From Amoebidium appalachense (lineage: Eukaryota; Ichthyosporea), in contig CAVNZM010000007.1 of NCBI GenBank assembly GCA_963693365.1, positions 4,650,001-4,714,000 on the forward strand: DNA of 64,000 nt, read 5' to 3'. The translations under genes were made by a program, and so were the position numbers. Below the pieces are notes generated by a model. That model saw only the letters and a list, made by a program, of their open reading frames with translations. It made no database searches and had not been told where the DNA came from. How positions within the stretch are numbered: position 1 is the stretch's first letter; each line of letters begins with the position of its first letter. This document shows positions 20,668-50,958 of this stretch, one piece after another.

Positions 20668-22644
20668 CGCGTGTGTGCGTCGACTTGTGAGTGTGTCCAG
20701 ATGTATGCGCGTGTGCAGGTTGTGCGTGTTAGTTCATGCTTGTGTTTTATTGATATCAATGAGTACGTGTGAATGTGTGCAGCGCCCACCAGTGTGATAC
20801 ACACCACGCACCCATGTGCACCAATGACATGCGCCAGCATGCATGCATACACACCTCTGCCTGGTGCTGCCCCATGGAGGGCCTCAGCAGCCACAGCCAG
20901 CAGGCTGCGGCAGGCCTGCATTGCCCTGTGGCCCCGCACCACGTAACAGTGGTCCTGCCCAGCCACCCCACCCTGTGCCGGCATCAGCACCCACACCCAT
21001 GCACCCACCAACCCACCCACACGGTGTGGCTGTACCTTGTCTGCCCAGTGGGCCAGCAGGGCCAGCCACTGGGGGCTGAATGGGTGGGCCACCCCCAGCA
21101 GCTGGTGGTTGGGCCGCTTGGCTGGCGGCTGCCGCTGGTAACGGGCCTGAAGATGTGCCCCGGTGGCCTCTGGGAGGGGGGGGGGGGGGGGGGGGGTATT
21201 GACTTGAGTATACCGTGGCAACGTGGCCGTGCAAGCATGAGCCGCCATATTTGGCATCCCATGCCATAAATGGTATTTTTTATGCCATACGTCATATGTA
21301 TCTTTGATACATGGCATACTCTCCAACCATACCCCCACAGCCCCAGCTACCTGCATGTGCCTGGCCTGCCTGTGTGTCGGGCATGTCATTTGGGTAGTGG
21401 GGCCGACCCTGCTCCGTGTGCAGTCTGTGCTGCTCCTGCAGCCCTGCACCCCCAGTCAGCCCCCTGCCTGCCAGTCCAACTAGCTGGCCCCCCAACCCAA
21501 CCCCACCCCCCCACCTGTGGGCTTGGCGCCAGCATGAGTCAGGGCCACCCAGAAGGCCATGCCCCAGCCCCGTGGCAGCAGCAGTTCCCACCCGGCCCCG
21601 TAGCCAAGTCCGGCCCCGGCCCCTGCCTGCCTGTCAGAATCATATTCTCCGCCACCACCCACGTACGTACCCTGCTGGGTGCCTGGGGCCTGCAGCAGCA
21701 TAATGGGCATCGTGGCATCGCCTGGCTGGGCCTGCATGCCCTTACGCACAGCATGCTGTGTTCATTGTCAGCACAGCTGGCCCAGGGAAACAAACTGGCC
21801 AAATATGTGCACTAGACCCGAACATCATGAAGCACGTGCCCCCAAAATACATGAACATTTTGCAAACACGTGTGTGCAAAAACCTCTTCCAACCCTTTCT
21901 AGACAACCCCCACCCCAGCTGCGCCATTCCCTTCCCTGCCATCACCACACACATGATATATTGAAAGTCGGCCACTCAGTTCCCAGTTATGCTCCCCTCC
22001 CTCCCTGCCACCACCCCAGCATGCCCACATCTCTGTTCCCCGAAAAGCTCAGTAGTAAGACCCACATTGATCGTCCTACCCAACCCACATTTATCCTTTA
22101 TTCTCCATGCTTCATGCAGATCATAATGGTATTTGATGTCCAATCAACCACATAAGGCTACTGGGCACATCATGTGGTCTAGGGTCCACACCTTTGCCCT
22201 CCTCCCATTCAGTGCTGCCTGTGTCAACATGTTGCTGCATGCCTCCTGCCTTGCTGCAGCCTCCCACAGCCCACTGCTGCTGGCCCCCTCAGGCCATGCC
22301 CCAAGCAGCTGCGATAGTTGCTGCTGCCCCTCTGCACAAATAGTCAAACCCCAGCCATTTACACCCTGGCCCCCCCTTCCCCCCCCCCCCCAAAACACAC
22401 ACACACACCCCTCCCCCCTCCTCCTTCGCGCCCATACCTTGCGTGACTGTGGCATTCACCCGGTCCTGTCCGCGCTGGTCCCGTCTGACCGGATCTGGGG
22501 GGAATCTGTGTGGGCGGTAAGCATGGGCGCTGCCTCCCCCCCCCCCCCCCCCCCCCCCCCATATCAACCGCGCGCCCCCCTCCCCTGCCTTCCTCCCCTG
22601 GCAGGCAACCTTGCTCCCCCCATTGGCACAGGCATATCCAACCC

Positions 22645-22680
<36 letters not shown>

Positions 22681-25118
22681 ATCGACACAGGCACATACCC
22701 CCCCACCCCCCATCGACACAGGCACATACCCCCCCACCCCCCATCGACACAGGCACATACCCCCCCACCCCCCATCGACACAGGCACATACCCCCCCACC
22801 CCCCATCGACACAGGCACATACCCCCCCACCCCCCATCGACACAGGCACATACCCCCCCACCCCCCATCGACACAGGCACATACCCCCCCCCCCCCCCCC
22901 CCCCCCCTGGCCCAGGCACATACCCGATGCGTGGGTCATAGACCTGCATACCCAGCACACAGCCAGGCGGCAGGCAGCCGGCATGGTGCAGGTGCCGTAG
23001 CCGTGCCCACACCTGTGGGGGCGTCAGGATGGGCGGGGTGGCATGCACGCACCACACAATACACCATGCATGCACCACACACACACACACACACACACAC
23101 ACCATGCATGCACCACACAATACACCATGCATGCACCACACACACACACACACACACACACACACCATGCATGCACCACACAATACACCATGCATGCACC
23201 ACACACACACACACACACACACACCATGCATGCACCAAACAATACACCATGCATGCACCACACACACACACACACACACACACCATGCATGCACCATACA
23301 AACGCACTACACACTACACACTACACCCACCCACACACCCACACCCACACACCCACCCACACACCCACACGCCCACCCACACACCCACACACACACACCT
23401 GTGCGCCCACACTGTCCGTGTCTGGAGGTCTCAGCACAGCCTGCAGCACGGCTGTTGCCTGGGGGCCAGTCAGGCTGAACCGCACTATCTCGTGCTGCAG
23501 ATGGGTCACTGTGGCTCCCCCACCTGCATGCCCCCAGACCTTTTAAACCCCACCAAAGCATGCCACCCTAACCCCCCACCCCCCCCCCCCCACACACACA
23601 CATACACGCACCAGCCTGGGCAGCGGCCACATTGAGGGCCTGCAGGGCATCGTCTCTGCATGCAGGCGACACAAACAGCCATAGCCGCCGTTGGTCTTGC
23701 CCAGTCTGCACATGCACAGTGAGACACACACATGTATGTACACACACACAGAGAGAGAGAGACAAGCATGTAGACATATACACACACACGTAGGCGAACA
23801 CATACATGTAGACACACACATGTATGTACACACACACAGAGAGAGAGAGAGACAAGCATGTAGACATATTCACACACACGTAGGCGAACACATACATGTA
23901 GACACACACATGTATGTACACACACACAGAGAGAGAGAGAGACAAGCATGTAGACATATTCACACACATGTAGGCGAACCCATACATGTAGACACAGACA
24001 TGTATGTACACACACAGAGAGAGAGAGAGAGACAAGCATGTAGACATATACACACACACGTAGGCGAACACATACATGTAGACACACACATGTACACACA
24101 CAGAGAGAGAGAGAGAGACAAGCATGTAAACATATACACACACACGTAGGCGAACACATACATGTAGACACACACCCACCTTCCCACACCCACCCAACCA
24201 CACCCACCCACCCACCCACCCACACAAAACAAGACAAAAAAACACGCATGGACAAACACATGCACACACGCCCATCCACCCCCCCCCCCCCCCCCCCCCC
24301 CAAACACACACACAACACACACATGCATGCACTCACGGGCATAGAGGCACACAGACATGCAAGCATGCATGCACACACACACGTAACATGTAGGTAAGCA
24401 CACGCACCTCCGGAGTGTCCCACAAGACCAGTGCTGGGCCCAGCGCGCCCATTGGATATGTGCCGCATGCATACAGCATGCACGTGGTGCTGTGCCTGCC
24501 TGTGCGGTACCTGCACCACACCCCCTCAGCACACTAGCAACTCCCCCCCCCCCCTTTCCACCCTTTCCCCCTCCCCCCCCCCCCCCCCCCCCTTCCCCCC
24601 CAACATACATTGCTGCAGCCACCGAGGGCCTGTCAGTGGGGTCAGTGACCAGCATCAGTGCAGCAGTCAATGCCTCCACGCTGCCCTCGACCTGTATGGG
24701 TGCACTGTAGCTGCTATCGTGTATGGTGCAGTGCCCCACTGTGGCCCGGTATGTGGCTCGGCCCCCACGCTCGGTAGGTCGGTCAGCCTGCACCCGAGGT
24801 TCAGGGCACTGCCTGCTGGCTACACGGGCACACAGCACATAAATGCGCACAGCACCCACGGGCACAGACACATGCCTGCACATAGAACACACGGGCACAC
24901 AACACACCTGTGCAGACAGTACACACCTACACATAGCACACACATGCACGCACCAGGCGGTAGCCCCATCGGTCGACCATGTGCATGCGCTTTGCATGCC
25001 AGATGTGTGTCTCCAGCCACTGGTGCCGCCCTGCAGCCCACCATCAGCCATACACGACCCTGCCTGTGTGCATGTCACCCTCTATGTTGGCGTGTGTATG
25101 TATGTGTGTGGACATGCA

Positions 25119-25198
<80 letters not shown>

Positions 25199-26307
25199 CA
25201 CACACTGGTGTGTTGATACGTGAGAAGTGTGTACACGCTCATGTGCATGTGCAGGTATGTGCATGCATGTGAGCAAGTGCACATCCAGGGCACACACTCT
25301 GCCTGCGTGCATATTCCTGCAGCAGGTTGCCGGGCAGCCGTCTGTGCCGTCTGCTGCGTCTTGCTTTGGCCCCGGGCTCGTGCGGTGGCTCATTCTCCAC
25401 CTGCCCCCCTCACTCAGCCCCCCTCCCCCCCCCCCCCCCCCCCCCCCCCCCCTTTACACCCACGCACCTCCCTAGCAGCAGCCATGCGCAGGCGCACTGG
25501 CAGGCGCCTAATGTTGTGGCTCATGGCCCTACGCCGCATGTTGCGTGGAAGGGTCTGGAACACCCGGCGGTTGCCCCCACCCCTGCAGCCCGCATCAGCA
25601 CCCCCCACACATGCACCCACCCACCACCCCTGCAGCCCGCATCAGCACCCTCCACACATGCACCCACCCACCCCGCGGCATGCACCTACGTGCCACTGAT
25701 GGCCTGCGCCATGGCCTGGATCTCCCGCGCACGTGCCTGCACACACATGTCAGCACCCACACCACCAGCTAACGTGCAGTCGAGGTGTCCGTGCACCACC
25801 TTAGGCCTTTATAGGGCCTATATGTGGCATGTATGCGGCCAGTGTGTGGCCCATATTGGGCCATATGTTGCCTATATAGGCTATATGTGGCTCTTATCTG
25901 GCCCACATGTGGCCTATATGTATCTCCATATATGGCTATATGTGGCCCATGTATGGCCCATGTATGGCCCATATATGGCCATATATGGCCCATGTATGGC
26001 TATATGTGGCCCATATACACCCATGTATGGCCATATATGGCTATATGTGGCCCATATGTGGCCCACATATGGCTATATGTGGCCCATATATGGCTATGTG
26101 TGGCCCATAACTGGCTATATGTGGCCCATATATGGCAGTATATGGCCCACATACCTCTGCAAATTCCAGCACGTTGATTGCTCTCAGTGTAGCCCCATCG
26201 CTGCCCTCTGTCGTCTCTTCACCCACCCCCCAAGTCAACCTCTTAGTGCACACACACCATGCAGCACCCCCCCCACCCCCCCCCCCCTCTCCCCCCCTGC
26301 CTCCGCC

Positions 26308-26340
<33 letters not shown>

Positions 26341-26506
26341 CGCCTTCATTGTTCCAGCAGGACGTGCCGCGGCATTACCCCCCCCTTGCCCATGCATGCA
26401 CGCCAGTATGTGCAGTCATACGGGCTGCAACATAGCACCCACCTGCAGCCTGCTGTGGGCCCAGCACAGACCCGATGTGCTTCTTCTTGCCCTTGCCTGC
26501 ACTCAT
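20059..26506 (-). CDS. POP1: Ribonuclease P/MRP protein subunit POP1
   Basis: Twenty exons were joined in frame, giving 673 residues: 26506-26443, 26207-26155, 25736-25690, 25582-25468, 25400-25298, 25030-24954, 24787-24609, 24510-24408, 23705-23612, 23508-23399, 23012-22924, 22505-22438, 22331-22192, 21731-21515, 21443-21351, 21169-21036, 20954-20855, 20552-20471, 20300-20221 and 20132-20059. POP1 is the largest protein of the RNase P and MRP ribonucleoproteins, which mature tRNA 5' ends and pre-rRNA. Motifs include [16 protein letters not shown] (about residues 61-76), [15 protein letters not shown] (132-146), the POPLD core [15 protein letters not shown] (461-475), [17 protein letters not shown], and the C-terminal [18 protein letters not shown]. 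The start [10 protein letters not shown] is a short basic N-terminus. The protein is shorter than the human form, mostly in linkers. Confidence 0.95.
22681..22900. repeat. 31-bp minisatellite in a POP1 intron
   Basis: Seven copies of ATCGACACAGGCACATACCC plus a C-rich remainder, between POP1 exons 11 and 12, bounded by C-runs. The copies are almost identical. There are no distinct spacers, so this is not a CRISPR array. Confidence 0.92.
23041..23400. repeat. CATGCATGCACC / (AC)n compound repeat
   Basis: Four or more units of ACACCATGCATGCACCACAC joined by (AC)n, then CACCCA repeats, in the POP1 intron between exons 10 and 11. CATGCATG words make short palindromes. Confidence 0.85.
23745..24178. 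repeat. About 90-bp minisatellite in a POP1 intron
   Basis: Five units starting GAGAGACAAGCATGTAGACA at about 23755, 23845, 23935, 24026 and 24112, each with ACGTAGGCGAACACATACAT. They lie between exons 8 and 9. Confidence 0.88.
25815..26152. repeat. TATGGCC minisatellite in POP1 intron 2
   Basis: Degenerate 17-18 bp units of ATATATGGCCCATATATGGC type. They are partly palindromic and directly precede the exon 2 donor. The Trp/Tyr-rich frames are translations of the repeat. Confidence 0.88.
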
Positions 26507-26862
26507 GCTGTCAGTATCTCCCTGCCTGTGGACGTGTTCTATGCCCTCCCGTTTTCATGTGTGTTCATGTGTGTTCTGTAATTTCGTGTTCAAGCATATG
26601 AGTGTGCGAGGGTGAATGCATGCTCATGTACAATCCCACCAGATTTGGTGTGTTGCTGGGGGGCGCAGGATAGCTCGTGTGGGTGCAAAGCGCAAAAGGC
26701 GGTTGGCCTGCAATGTACAGTGCCTGTACATGCATACACTTGGAGGGACACGGTGTTGAGAGGGGGGGGGGAGGAGGAGGAGGGTTTGGTGAAGAAAAAA
26801 TGCGGGCAGTTTGATCTAGGACGACCTGCTAACATGGGGAAAGGGGGAGTGGGGGGGATATC

Positions 26863-26908
<46 letters not shown>

Positions 26909-27695
26909 GTGTGTATCCATGCTCGTGCGTGCCTGGTGTGTGCTGTAGTATGCAGCAATTCAGCGGTATGACTTACCGTGCCTGCAGCAAGCCACAACGG
27001 ACAATGTTACATACAGCCCCCCATATTTGGTTTGCACAACACACACCACCATACACACACATACTACCTCTCACAAAACACCCCCTCTTCTCCCCCCCCC
27101 CCCCCCCCCCCCCCCCCCACCTCCCTCCTACACACACACATCCACACACATACTCCCACCCACCCGCCCATACACGTATGACCCCACCTTTGCCTGTGTC
27201 CACACCCCGGCCACCCGTTGGGGAACTGACCCGTGAAGATGGGGCAGACATAATGTCCTGTGGTGTGGGTGTGAGTGTGTGGGGGAGCATGTGTGTGGGA
27301 AAGGTTGTGCCTGTGTGTTCAGGTGTGTGTTATTTGCATGTGAGGCTGTCAGGCAGTGTGCTCGTTAGTGAATGAATATGGCCTCTTGCAGCCACGCAGA
27401 CGAGCTTGATTCTTATGCGTGAGCACACATGAGAAGAATTTGGTTTGTTATGATTCGAATGCATGAGGGAAAGTGCTTGAGCGTGAGTAGAGGATGAGAA
27501 AATGGGACATATGGGACCAGGGGGTGGGTTGGCACCCCTACGAAGCACACAAAACTGACCGTACATGAGCTGGGCGGACTTATGAGCATGGTTGCAGCAG
27601 GGAAGGCCAAATGAAAGAGAACAATTAAAAAAAAACACTCAAAAAAAGAAGTGCCCTACAAAAAACAAGCTCACACACCTTTATAAAGAGACGGG
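26507..27695. other. Upstream of POP1, no gene recognised
   Basis: Presumed POP1 promoter at the left end. Contains a polypurine patch (26760-26785), (GT)n at 26862-26908 and a C-run at 27094-27118. A frame at 27187-27273 reads VSTPRPPVGELTREDGADIM and could be a stray exon, but no partner was found. Confidence 0.4.
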
Positions 27696-27724
27696 ACGAT
27701 GTGGAAAAAGGGAATGATCGGGGG

Positions 27725-28965
<1,241 letters not shown>

Positions 28966-29812
28966 TCTAGTACTCGCGAGTCCAGGACCAATGTGACAAC
29001 CGGGAAGCACAGACCTAACAGCAGTAGGAACAAGGAGAGACATAAAATAGACAGCGGGCAGCAAGTACACTCCAAAGGCTCAAAGGTTGCGGAAAAGGCC
29101 GGAGGAGTGGGCAGAAGCCAGATTGGGAAGGAGGAGGAGGATGAGAACACGCGGAGCAGAATTACCAGCTGAAGGGGAGGACAAGAAACCTACTGAGCGT
29201 GAAAGTGAACAGTGGGCACGGAGGCGAGGACGGCAGGCCACACGTGCATACCCTTCAGTGCGCTCAGACGGCACGTCCCCCCTGCGCTATTGCCTGGCAC
29301 CAGGCGCCGTGACTGAATTAGTCCACTAATTGGCGTCGACACGGCCCAAAGCATAAGGTGTCCGATGGCTGGAAGAGCTCGGCCAGACCAGTGGTCACAG
29401 GACACAGCCGTGTGTCACCTGCAGGGCTATCCCTGTAAACTCGTTTGGGGTGTGGCATTGAAGTCAAAATTTCCTACTGTTGATTTACGGAGCAAGCCAG
29501 ACCCTGTGAGACTGAGACTGAGGACTCGCCGAGGAGTATATATTATTGGGAAAAAAATGTATTAAATATCTAGTAGTATATTTTTAAATATATTAATTAC
29601 AAGATGCAATAGGCGTCATACCAAAAAAGCCGGCAGAGTGCAGCCCGGGCTGCCTGGCAGGGGCAGCTCCTGAAATTTTTGCCAGGCCTGATAGGTGTTG
29701 GGGGATTTATATGATGCGTTCTTACCCAATCAAGCTCCAGTCTCGCACAACTTTTCGGAACTTCGAAACTTGAAAAGGGGCCTCGCGGGGAGGAGGAGGA
29801 GGAGGAGGAGGA

Positions 29813-29859
<47 letters not shown>

Positions 29860-30159
29860 GGGGGAGGGACATGTACACCACTCGGGCCGTCAGCAAACTA
29901 TACACTGACACGTGTGAGTTGACGTCAGTCAGGCTGTGCATTTTCCGAAACCACTCAACTTAGCCCACATGAAGGGAGCGCATATGCATGGCCCATGCAA
30001 ACTGGCCTGACCTAGGTATGAGGAAGTGAGGGCTATTGTGCTGCTAAGAAAGTAGTGGCCACAGAGCAGGGCTGTTGCCTGGTGCCGTAAAGTTTACTGT
30101 GGTACCATGCCCCGGCACACTCGCAGGTCTGAGTTTATGCGCCAACACTTCATACAACT

Positions 30160-30194
<35 letters not shown>

Positions 30195-30297
30195 AACACA
30201 CACAAACATTGATCCCCCACGTCCCAACTGCCAGCCGTCCCACCAGTAGCACCCATGCACGTGCAGAAAAAACTGAGACATGAACCAAGCCCGTGCA
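28966..30297. other. Intergenic, no gene recognised
   Basis: Contains a GGA-repeat and G-run at 29791-29858, an AT-rich patch with TATATATTATT at 29538-29590 and a C-run at 30162-30192. No convincing exon was seen. Confidence 0.4.
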
Positions 30298-30303
30298 TTT
30301 ATT
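30298..30303 (-). terminator. Poly(A) signal of PLPBP
   Basis: On the minus strand AATAAA lies 133 nt after the PLPBP stop codon (plus-strand TTTATT). Confidence 0.7.
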
Positions 30304-30435
30304 GGGTATAAACTGTGCCCCCCCAACCACCCGGTCATTCATCCATTGGTTCGAGGTGGTGGTTGGACGGGACAACCGGGTACAACCACGGTTTCATAAA
30401 CACACACTGGGTTGGTGGCCAGCACTGAGCTGAAA

Positions 30436-36313
<5,878 letters not shown>

Positions 36314-36674
36314 GAAAAGGGTGGGTGGGGTCCGGCCGGGATACAGTGCCGGCCTGTAAGTGCTCGCTGTGTGTGGGGTGTACCTGGGTAAGCATAAAGG
36401 GTGGAAGGAAGGGATGGGGTTGTCGGGAAAGGAGAGGGAGAATCGAGCACGATAACGATGTACAAGTGCAAGGAAAACCGGGGGGGGGGGAGGGGCTGTT
36501 AAAGGGGAAGGAGGGGGGGGGGGGGGAGGGGGGGGAGGGGGGGGTTTAACTCAAGGAATACACCACGGTGGGGACACCTCCCCCAAAGGGACAGGGGAAT
36601 CAAGGCGGGAGGAGAACATACAAGAAAGGAAGAGGGGGAGAGGGAGGAGGCATGTGTGTGTGTGTGTGTATGTG

Positions 36675-36714
<40 letters not shown>

Positions 36715-36719
36715 TGTTT

Positions 36720-36755
<36 letters not shown>

Positions 36756-37027
36756 GCGTGTGTACCTGTATACTCGCGCACGTACTATCTACGTGTGTAC
36801 GTGTCACCCTGCAACATCCGTGTGTCAACTAAAAAAAAGAGTGGGAAGGCGGATCATTCGACGGCGGGTGAGGGGCACTGGGGGAGGGGACGGAAGAGAG
36901 ATCTAAGGGGGGTGGGGGGGGGGAAGGAAAGGGGGGGGGGGGAGGGCGGGGGGAGGGAGGGGAAGGTGGGAGGGGCCGGAGGTGGGAGAGGGAGAGAGGG
37001 GGGGGAGGGGGGTGAGAGAGGGTGAGA

Positions 37028-37064
<37 letters not shown>

Positions 37065-38577
37065 GGGGGGAGAGAAAGAGAGAGAGAGAGAGGGAGAGAG
37101 GGAGAGAGAGAGAGAGAGAGAGGGAGGAGGGATAACTCAGAGAGCGGCTCAAGAACTAGGAAAAGATACAAGAAAATTAAAAGGAAGAGCAGGGAGGAGT
37201 CCAAAGCCGGGCGCGTGTGATTGTGCGTGTTTGCGTGTGTGTTTGTGTGTGTGCGTGCGTGTGTGCGTGCGTGTGCGTACGTGCGTGCGTGCGTGCGCGT
37301 GCGTGCGTGTGCTTGTGTGCATGTTTGCGTGCGTGTGTGCATGTGTGCGTGTGTGTGTGTTGAAAGGGAGGGAGGGGGGGGGGGGGGGGGGGGGGGAAGG
37401 GGGATACCTGAGCTCTAAGCAGTGGATTGACCTGTTAGACGACCTGGCCAGTTCTGTGTGTGCACGAGTGCACGGATGCATTGCTGATGAGCCATGGCTC
37501 CCAAACCCCCAAATCAGTCCGCCCTTTTGCCCACCTCTCGATCTGTCAGGTGATTGGCTTAGGTTAAAGTCTACCCTTCGAATTCGTTGGATTTTCGAGT
37601 TCTTGGTCAGCTGGTTCCTTCAGCACCACGGCCCTCTGTTCAGAGGGCCGTGAGGGCCGTGCTTCACACCAACATGTTTTTTGCCTGCATGAGCAGGTGC
37701 TGCCTTTTTTTTGTCATGAAAAATGCAGGCTGCCTTCCAAAGCCGCTTTTCCATTACGCAACATCTGTGTTGTGGCTTCTGCCTGAGTTGTGAGGCCGCG
37801 CACGGTGAGCGCCATGCCTTACTGTGTTACAGTCCAAAAAAGGCAAATAAATCATGCCCTCATGAAGACATTCCCCAGGCATTCCGCACTGCAGATTAGG
37901 TAACAAGTACTAAGAGCAAGAAATAAAAGGCATAAGCCCTTATACGGCACAGCGGCACGTCTTCACTGTAATACCCATGCTACCATGTAGAACAGCCTGG
38001 GTTTTCGGTACTGTACATGTAGATTTGTCCCTAAAACATACGGAACGTGATAAGATTTGCATACAATTTTTATCGTTCGTACTTTTTTCCTATTGGTCGA
38101 TTTACTGTCCAATCAATGAAGGCAGGACATCTGATTGGCTATCCTTTCATACCTCCAGATTTTTTAGACTCGTTGAAGCCTTGAAGGCTTGAAGCCTTGA
38201 AACTTCTGCATTCACTTCGGTGCCTGTCTGTGCCTTTTCTGTGCCACACTCCCACCTTCGAAGTGCTTGTAAACTCTTATTTCCCCCAGGAGTCATTGCG
38301 TTTATCAAAACAAGGCAACGGTGCATTCAGGGCTATCTATGCACCTAACCTATCCAGGCTACACCCTTCCAACGTGGTACATTGCTGCCAGCACCACTGG
38401 GCCCAGCTCGCCTTCACGGACGCTAGCACGTGCACCACTTGATCAAGGCCACCTTTAAAGTTCCTCTTCGCCCTTGCACGTGTGCTGTGCAGGCGCAAAG
38501 GTATGTAACCGGGATAACGTGTGTGCGCACCTGGGCGCTGTGCTTTTGTTCTCCACTGACTGGTGGCTGGGCGCAGT
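36314..38577. promoter_or_regulatory. Divergent intergenic region of PLPBP and receptor PTP
   Basis: Holds polypurine and G-runs (36481-36545, 36905-37075), (GT)n at 36654-36741, and a less repetitive 37400-38570 part with three inverted CCAAT boxes (GATTGG or CTATTGG near 37552, 38091 and 38133). Such boxes often mark NF-Y promoters. A frame at 37410-37510 ([19 protein letters not shown]) looks protein-like, with an acceptor-like GAG before it, but no partner exon was found. Confidence 0.5.
37627..37652. promoter_or_regulatory. Palindrome CACGGCCCTCTG / CAGAGGGCCGTG
   Basis: Perfect 12-bp arms around TT, followed by a third half-copy AGGGCCGTG at 37653-37661. The same inverted repeat lies at 15134-15162 in the other divergent intergenic region of this window. 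Confidence 0.55.
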
Positions 38578-48464
<9,887 letters not shown>

Positions 48465-48549
48465 GGCAGAGACACAAGGGCGCGTGCGCACAAACACATA
48501 CACACACACACATGCTCAGGCATGCACACACACATGCAAAAGAGTACGT

Positions 48550-48591
<42 letters not shown>

Positions 48592-50514
48592 ACTCACTCA
48601 CTCACTCACTCACACACACACAGCGCGTGCACGCACGCACACACACACACTGTGTGGACATCCCCACACACACATGTCGCATAACCAGTATGCAACTGGG
48701 TGCTGCATGCAGCAATCCTCACGGGCCACTTTTTTCACGTGCATGGGCACACACTGCATGCATGGCATGGGTAGCCACCCGAAATGCATGGTGGCTGTGT
48801 GCGGCACGTGTAGTGCCTGCAAGGTGCACGTGTGTGCCTGGGCCGTGCAAAATTCGTGATATGTGGTTGGCTACTCTCCCCGTACTACGTTTGAACTGAT
48901 AGTATTAAGACGTTAATTGGTTGTTCAATATGCTCCCGTATGACCGGGTAAGTCTTAGAATAAATTAGACTACAGGTGTGTATTAAAATATAATGTCTAT
49001 GGCACATATATGCCCTTAGGCTACTAAAACATAGTTATTGATTCCAGATGCAGCAACTTGTCATGAAAGAGGGTGTCTCTTTTAGCTTTCCGGGTCGGGT
49101 CGGACCCGAATGGTTTTTAGGCCATATGATTGATATGAGGCGCACGCTTGACCCGATGAAAGGGCCTAAATTTGGTCTAAAAGAAATTCTCTTTAATTGA
49201 CCCAAGTGGTGCTTTTCCAGTACAATAAGAAATGGTGTCAGGCCACAACGGCTGCATCCTGCAGTGTGCCACGATACTACCGTGCTGCGTGTAAGGGTAC
49301 GGTCAGCCATGCACATGTGTGCGCTTGTGCATGTGTCTGCGCGTGCATGCAATAGGTGCCATGTACACGTGTGCATGCATGTGCATGTGTCTGTGCGTGC
49401 ATGCAATAGGTGCCATGTACACGTGTGCATGCATGTGCATGTGTCTGTGCGCATGCACGATCAGCCATGTACACGTGTGCATGCATGTGCATGTGTCTGT
49501 GCGCATGCACGATCAGCCATGTACATTTGTGCATGTGCACGTGTCGGTGCGCATGCAATCAATGGGTGCACAGTCAGCCAGGTGTGCATGTGCACGGCAT
49601 ATGTAGGTGCACGGTCAGGCATGCGTGTGCACGTGTGCAAGTGTCTGTGCATGCAAGCAATCATCGAGGCCTCCTATGGTGGTAAGGTAATGCAACAGGT
49701 GCAGGGGGCCACATAGTGCTACGTCTAGGGAGTTACGTCTGCAGCATGGAACACACCTATAGCTGCTCTAAACAAACCACCCTCAGTGGCGTAGCTTAGT
49801 AAAATGTTTCTTTCCTCTTTTGAAATTTTTTCTTTTCTTTTTTTTTTTTGCACCTTTTGCCCAGTTAGCCCAAGCAGCCGTGGTTTCGAGCTCCATCCTC
49901 CAACCACTCCATCGGTGGGTTGGCCACACACAACATGACTGAACAGGCTGCAGTGCCCCATTGATTTGCAGTCTCAGACTGAGGTTTCCAGTGCTGCACA
50001 GCTGATTTTTGGCTTCCCAGGTGGTACTGTATTGGTCACGGTCACACATACTATGCAGATAGGCCCATCAGGCGAGACTCTTTTGTATGGACGTTAGCTG
50101 TAGACATCGGATGATGGCCGCACTATAAAAACGTGCAGTCTATCTGGTGATTACCACACCAGGACATCTACTAATAATATTAGGGGTGGCCATCATATCA
50201 GTAGCGTGGGTGTTTTGTGAGGATGGGTGTGACACACAACTGTGCCAACGGTTATAGGTCTACGTAGTGACGGCCAGTAGTACACCGTGGCACGGTCTCT
50301 GTAGCCACTACGATATAAGACTATTATTATATTATGATGGGGCAATGCATACTTTTATTACACATGCAGCTGCCTATCTCCACGTTCGAACACAGGGATC
50401 GCTTCGTGTCCACACACCATCTTAGTGACTCAGGGTCACGCATCAAAACGCCAGTACTGCCGGCCTGCACGATAGTGTAGGGTTACCCAATAAGTTATAA
50501 AATAGATAAGACAC
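48465..50514. other. Intergenic, no gene recognised
   Basis: AATAAA at 48959-48964 could end the receptor PTP transcript, 495 nt after its stop. A degenerate minisatellite of CATGTACACGTGTGCATGCA type lies at 49300-49545. Short imperfect palindromes occur near 49085 (GGTCGGGTCGGACCCGA). No exon is supported. Confidence 0.4.
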
Positions 50515-50958
50515 CTACTATTTAGGTGCTATTATTTAGGTGGCACTTAATATTTAGGTGGCACCTACTTTATAGGTGGCACCTACTATTTAGGTGGCAC
50601 CTACTATTTGGGTGGCGCCTTTTTTTTAGGTGGCACCTACTATTTGGGTGGCACCTACTATTTAGGTGGCATATATTTTATAGGTGGCACCTACTATTTA
50701 GGTGGCAGCTACTTTATAGGTGGCACTTACTTTATAGGTGGCCCCTACTTTTTAGGTGGCACCTACTATTTAGGTGGTCCCTACTTTATAGGTGGCCCCT
50801 ACTTTATAGGTGGCACCTACTATTTAGGTGGCACCTACTTCATAGGTGGCACCTACTATTTAGGTGGCACCTACTATATAGGTGGCACTTATTATTTAGG
50901 TGGCACCTACTTTATAGGTGGCACCTACTATTTAGGTGGCACCTACATTATATAGTAA
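50515..50958. repeat. 18-bp minisatellite TATTTAGGTGGCACCTAC
   Basis: About 24 units, each with the near-palindrome AGGTGGCACCT. Because 18 is divisible by 3, frames stay open (Tyr/Leu/Gly repeats); they are not taken as genes. Variants alternate TATTTA and TTTATA. Confidence 0.93.

Noticed and set aside
21670-21710. A short intron inside POP1 exon 14 (GTACGTACGTGGG ... GGCAG)
   Set aside because: The sequence reads through in frame without a stop; the simpler single exon was kept, though a spliced variant would also stay in frame.
22681-22900. Regularly spaced repeat resembling a CRISPR array
   Set aside because: Units are contiguous without unique spacers and lie in an intron of a eukaryotic gene.
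22133-23635. 500-residue Pro/His-rich open frame
   Set aside because: Runs antisense through POP1 exons and repeat-filled introns; the POP1 exons have homology and consistent phases.
37410-37510. Exon encoding [19 protein letters not shown] on the plus strand
   Set aside because: Protein-like, but no donor or partner exon in frame and no family match; kept only as a note in the intergenic entry.
49660-49716. Exon-like segment IIEASYGGKVMQQVQGAT
   Set aside because: Single short frame at the end of a minisatellite, without supporting splice partner.
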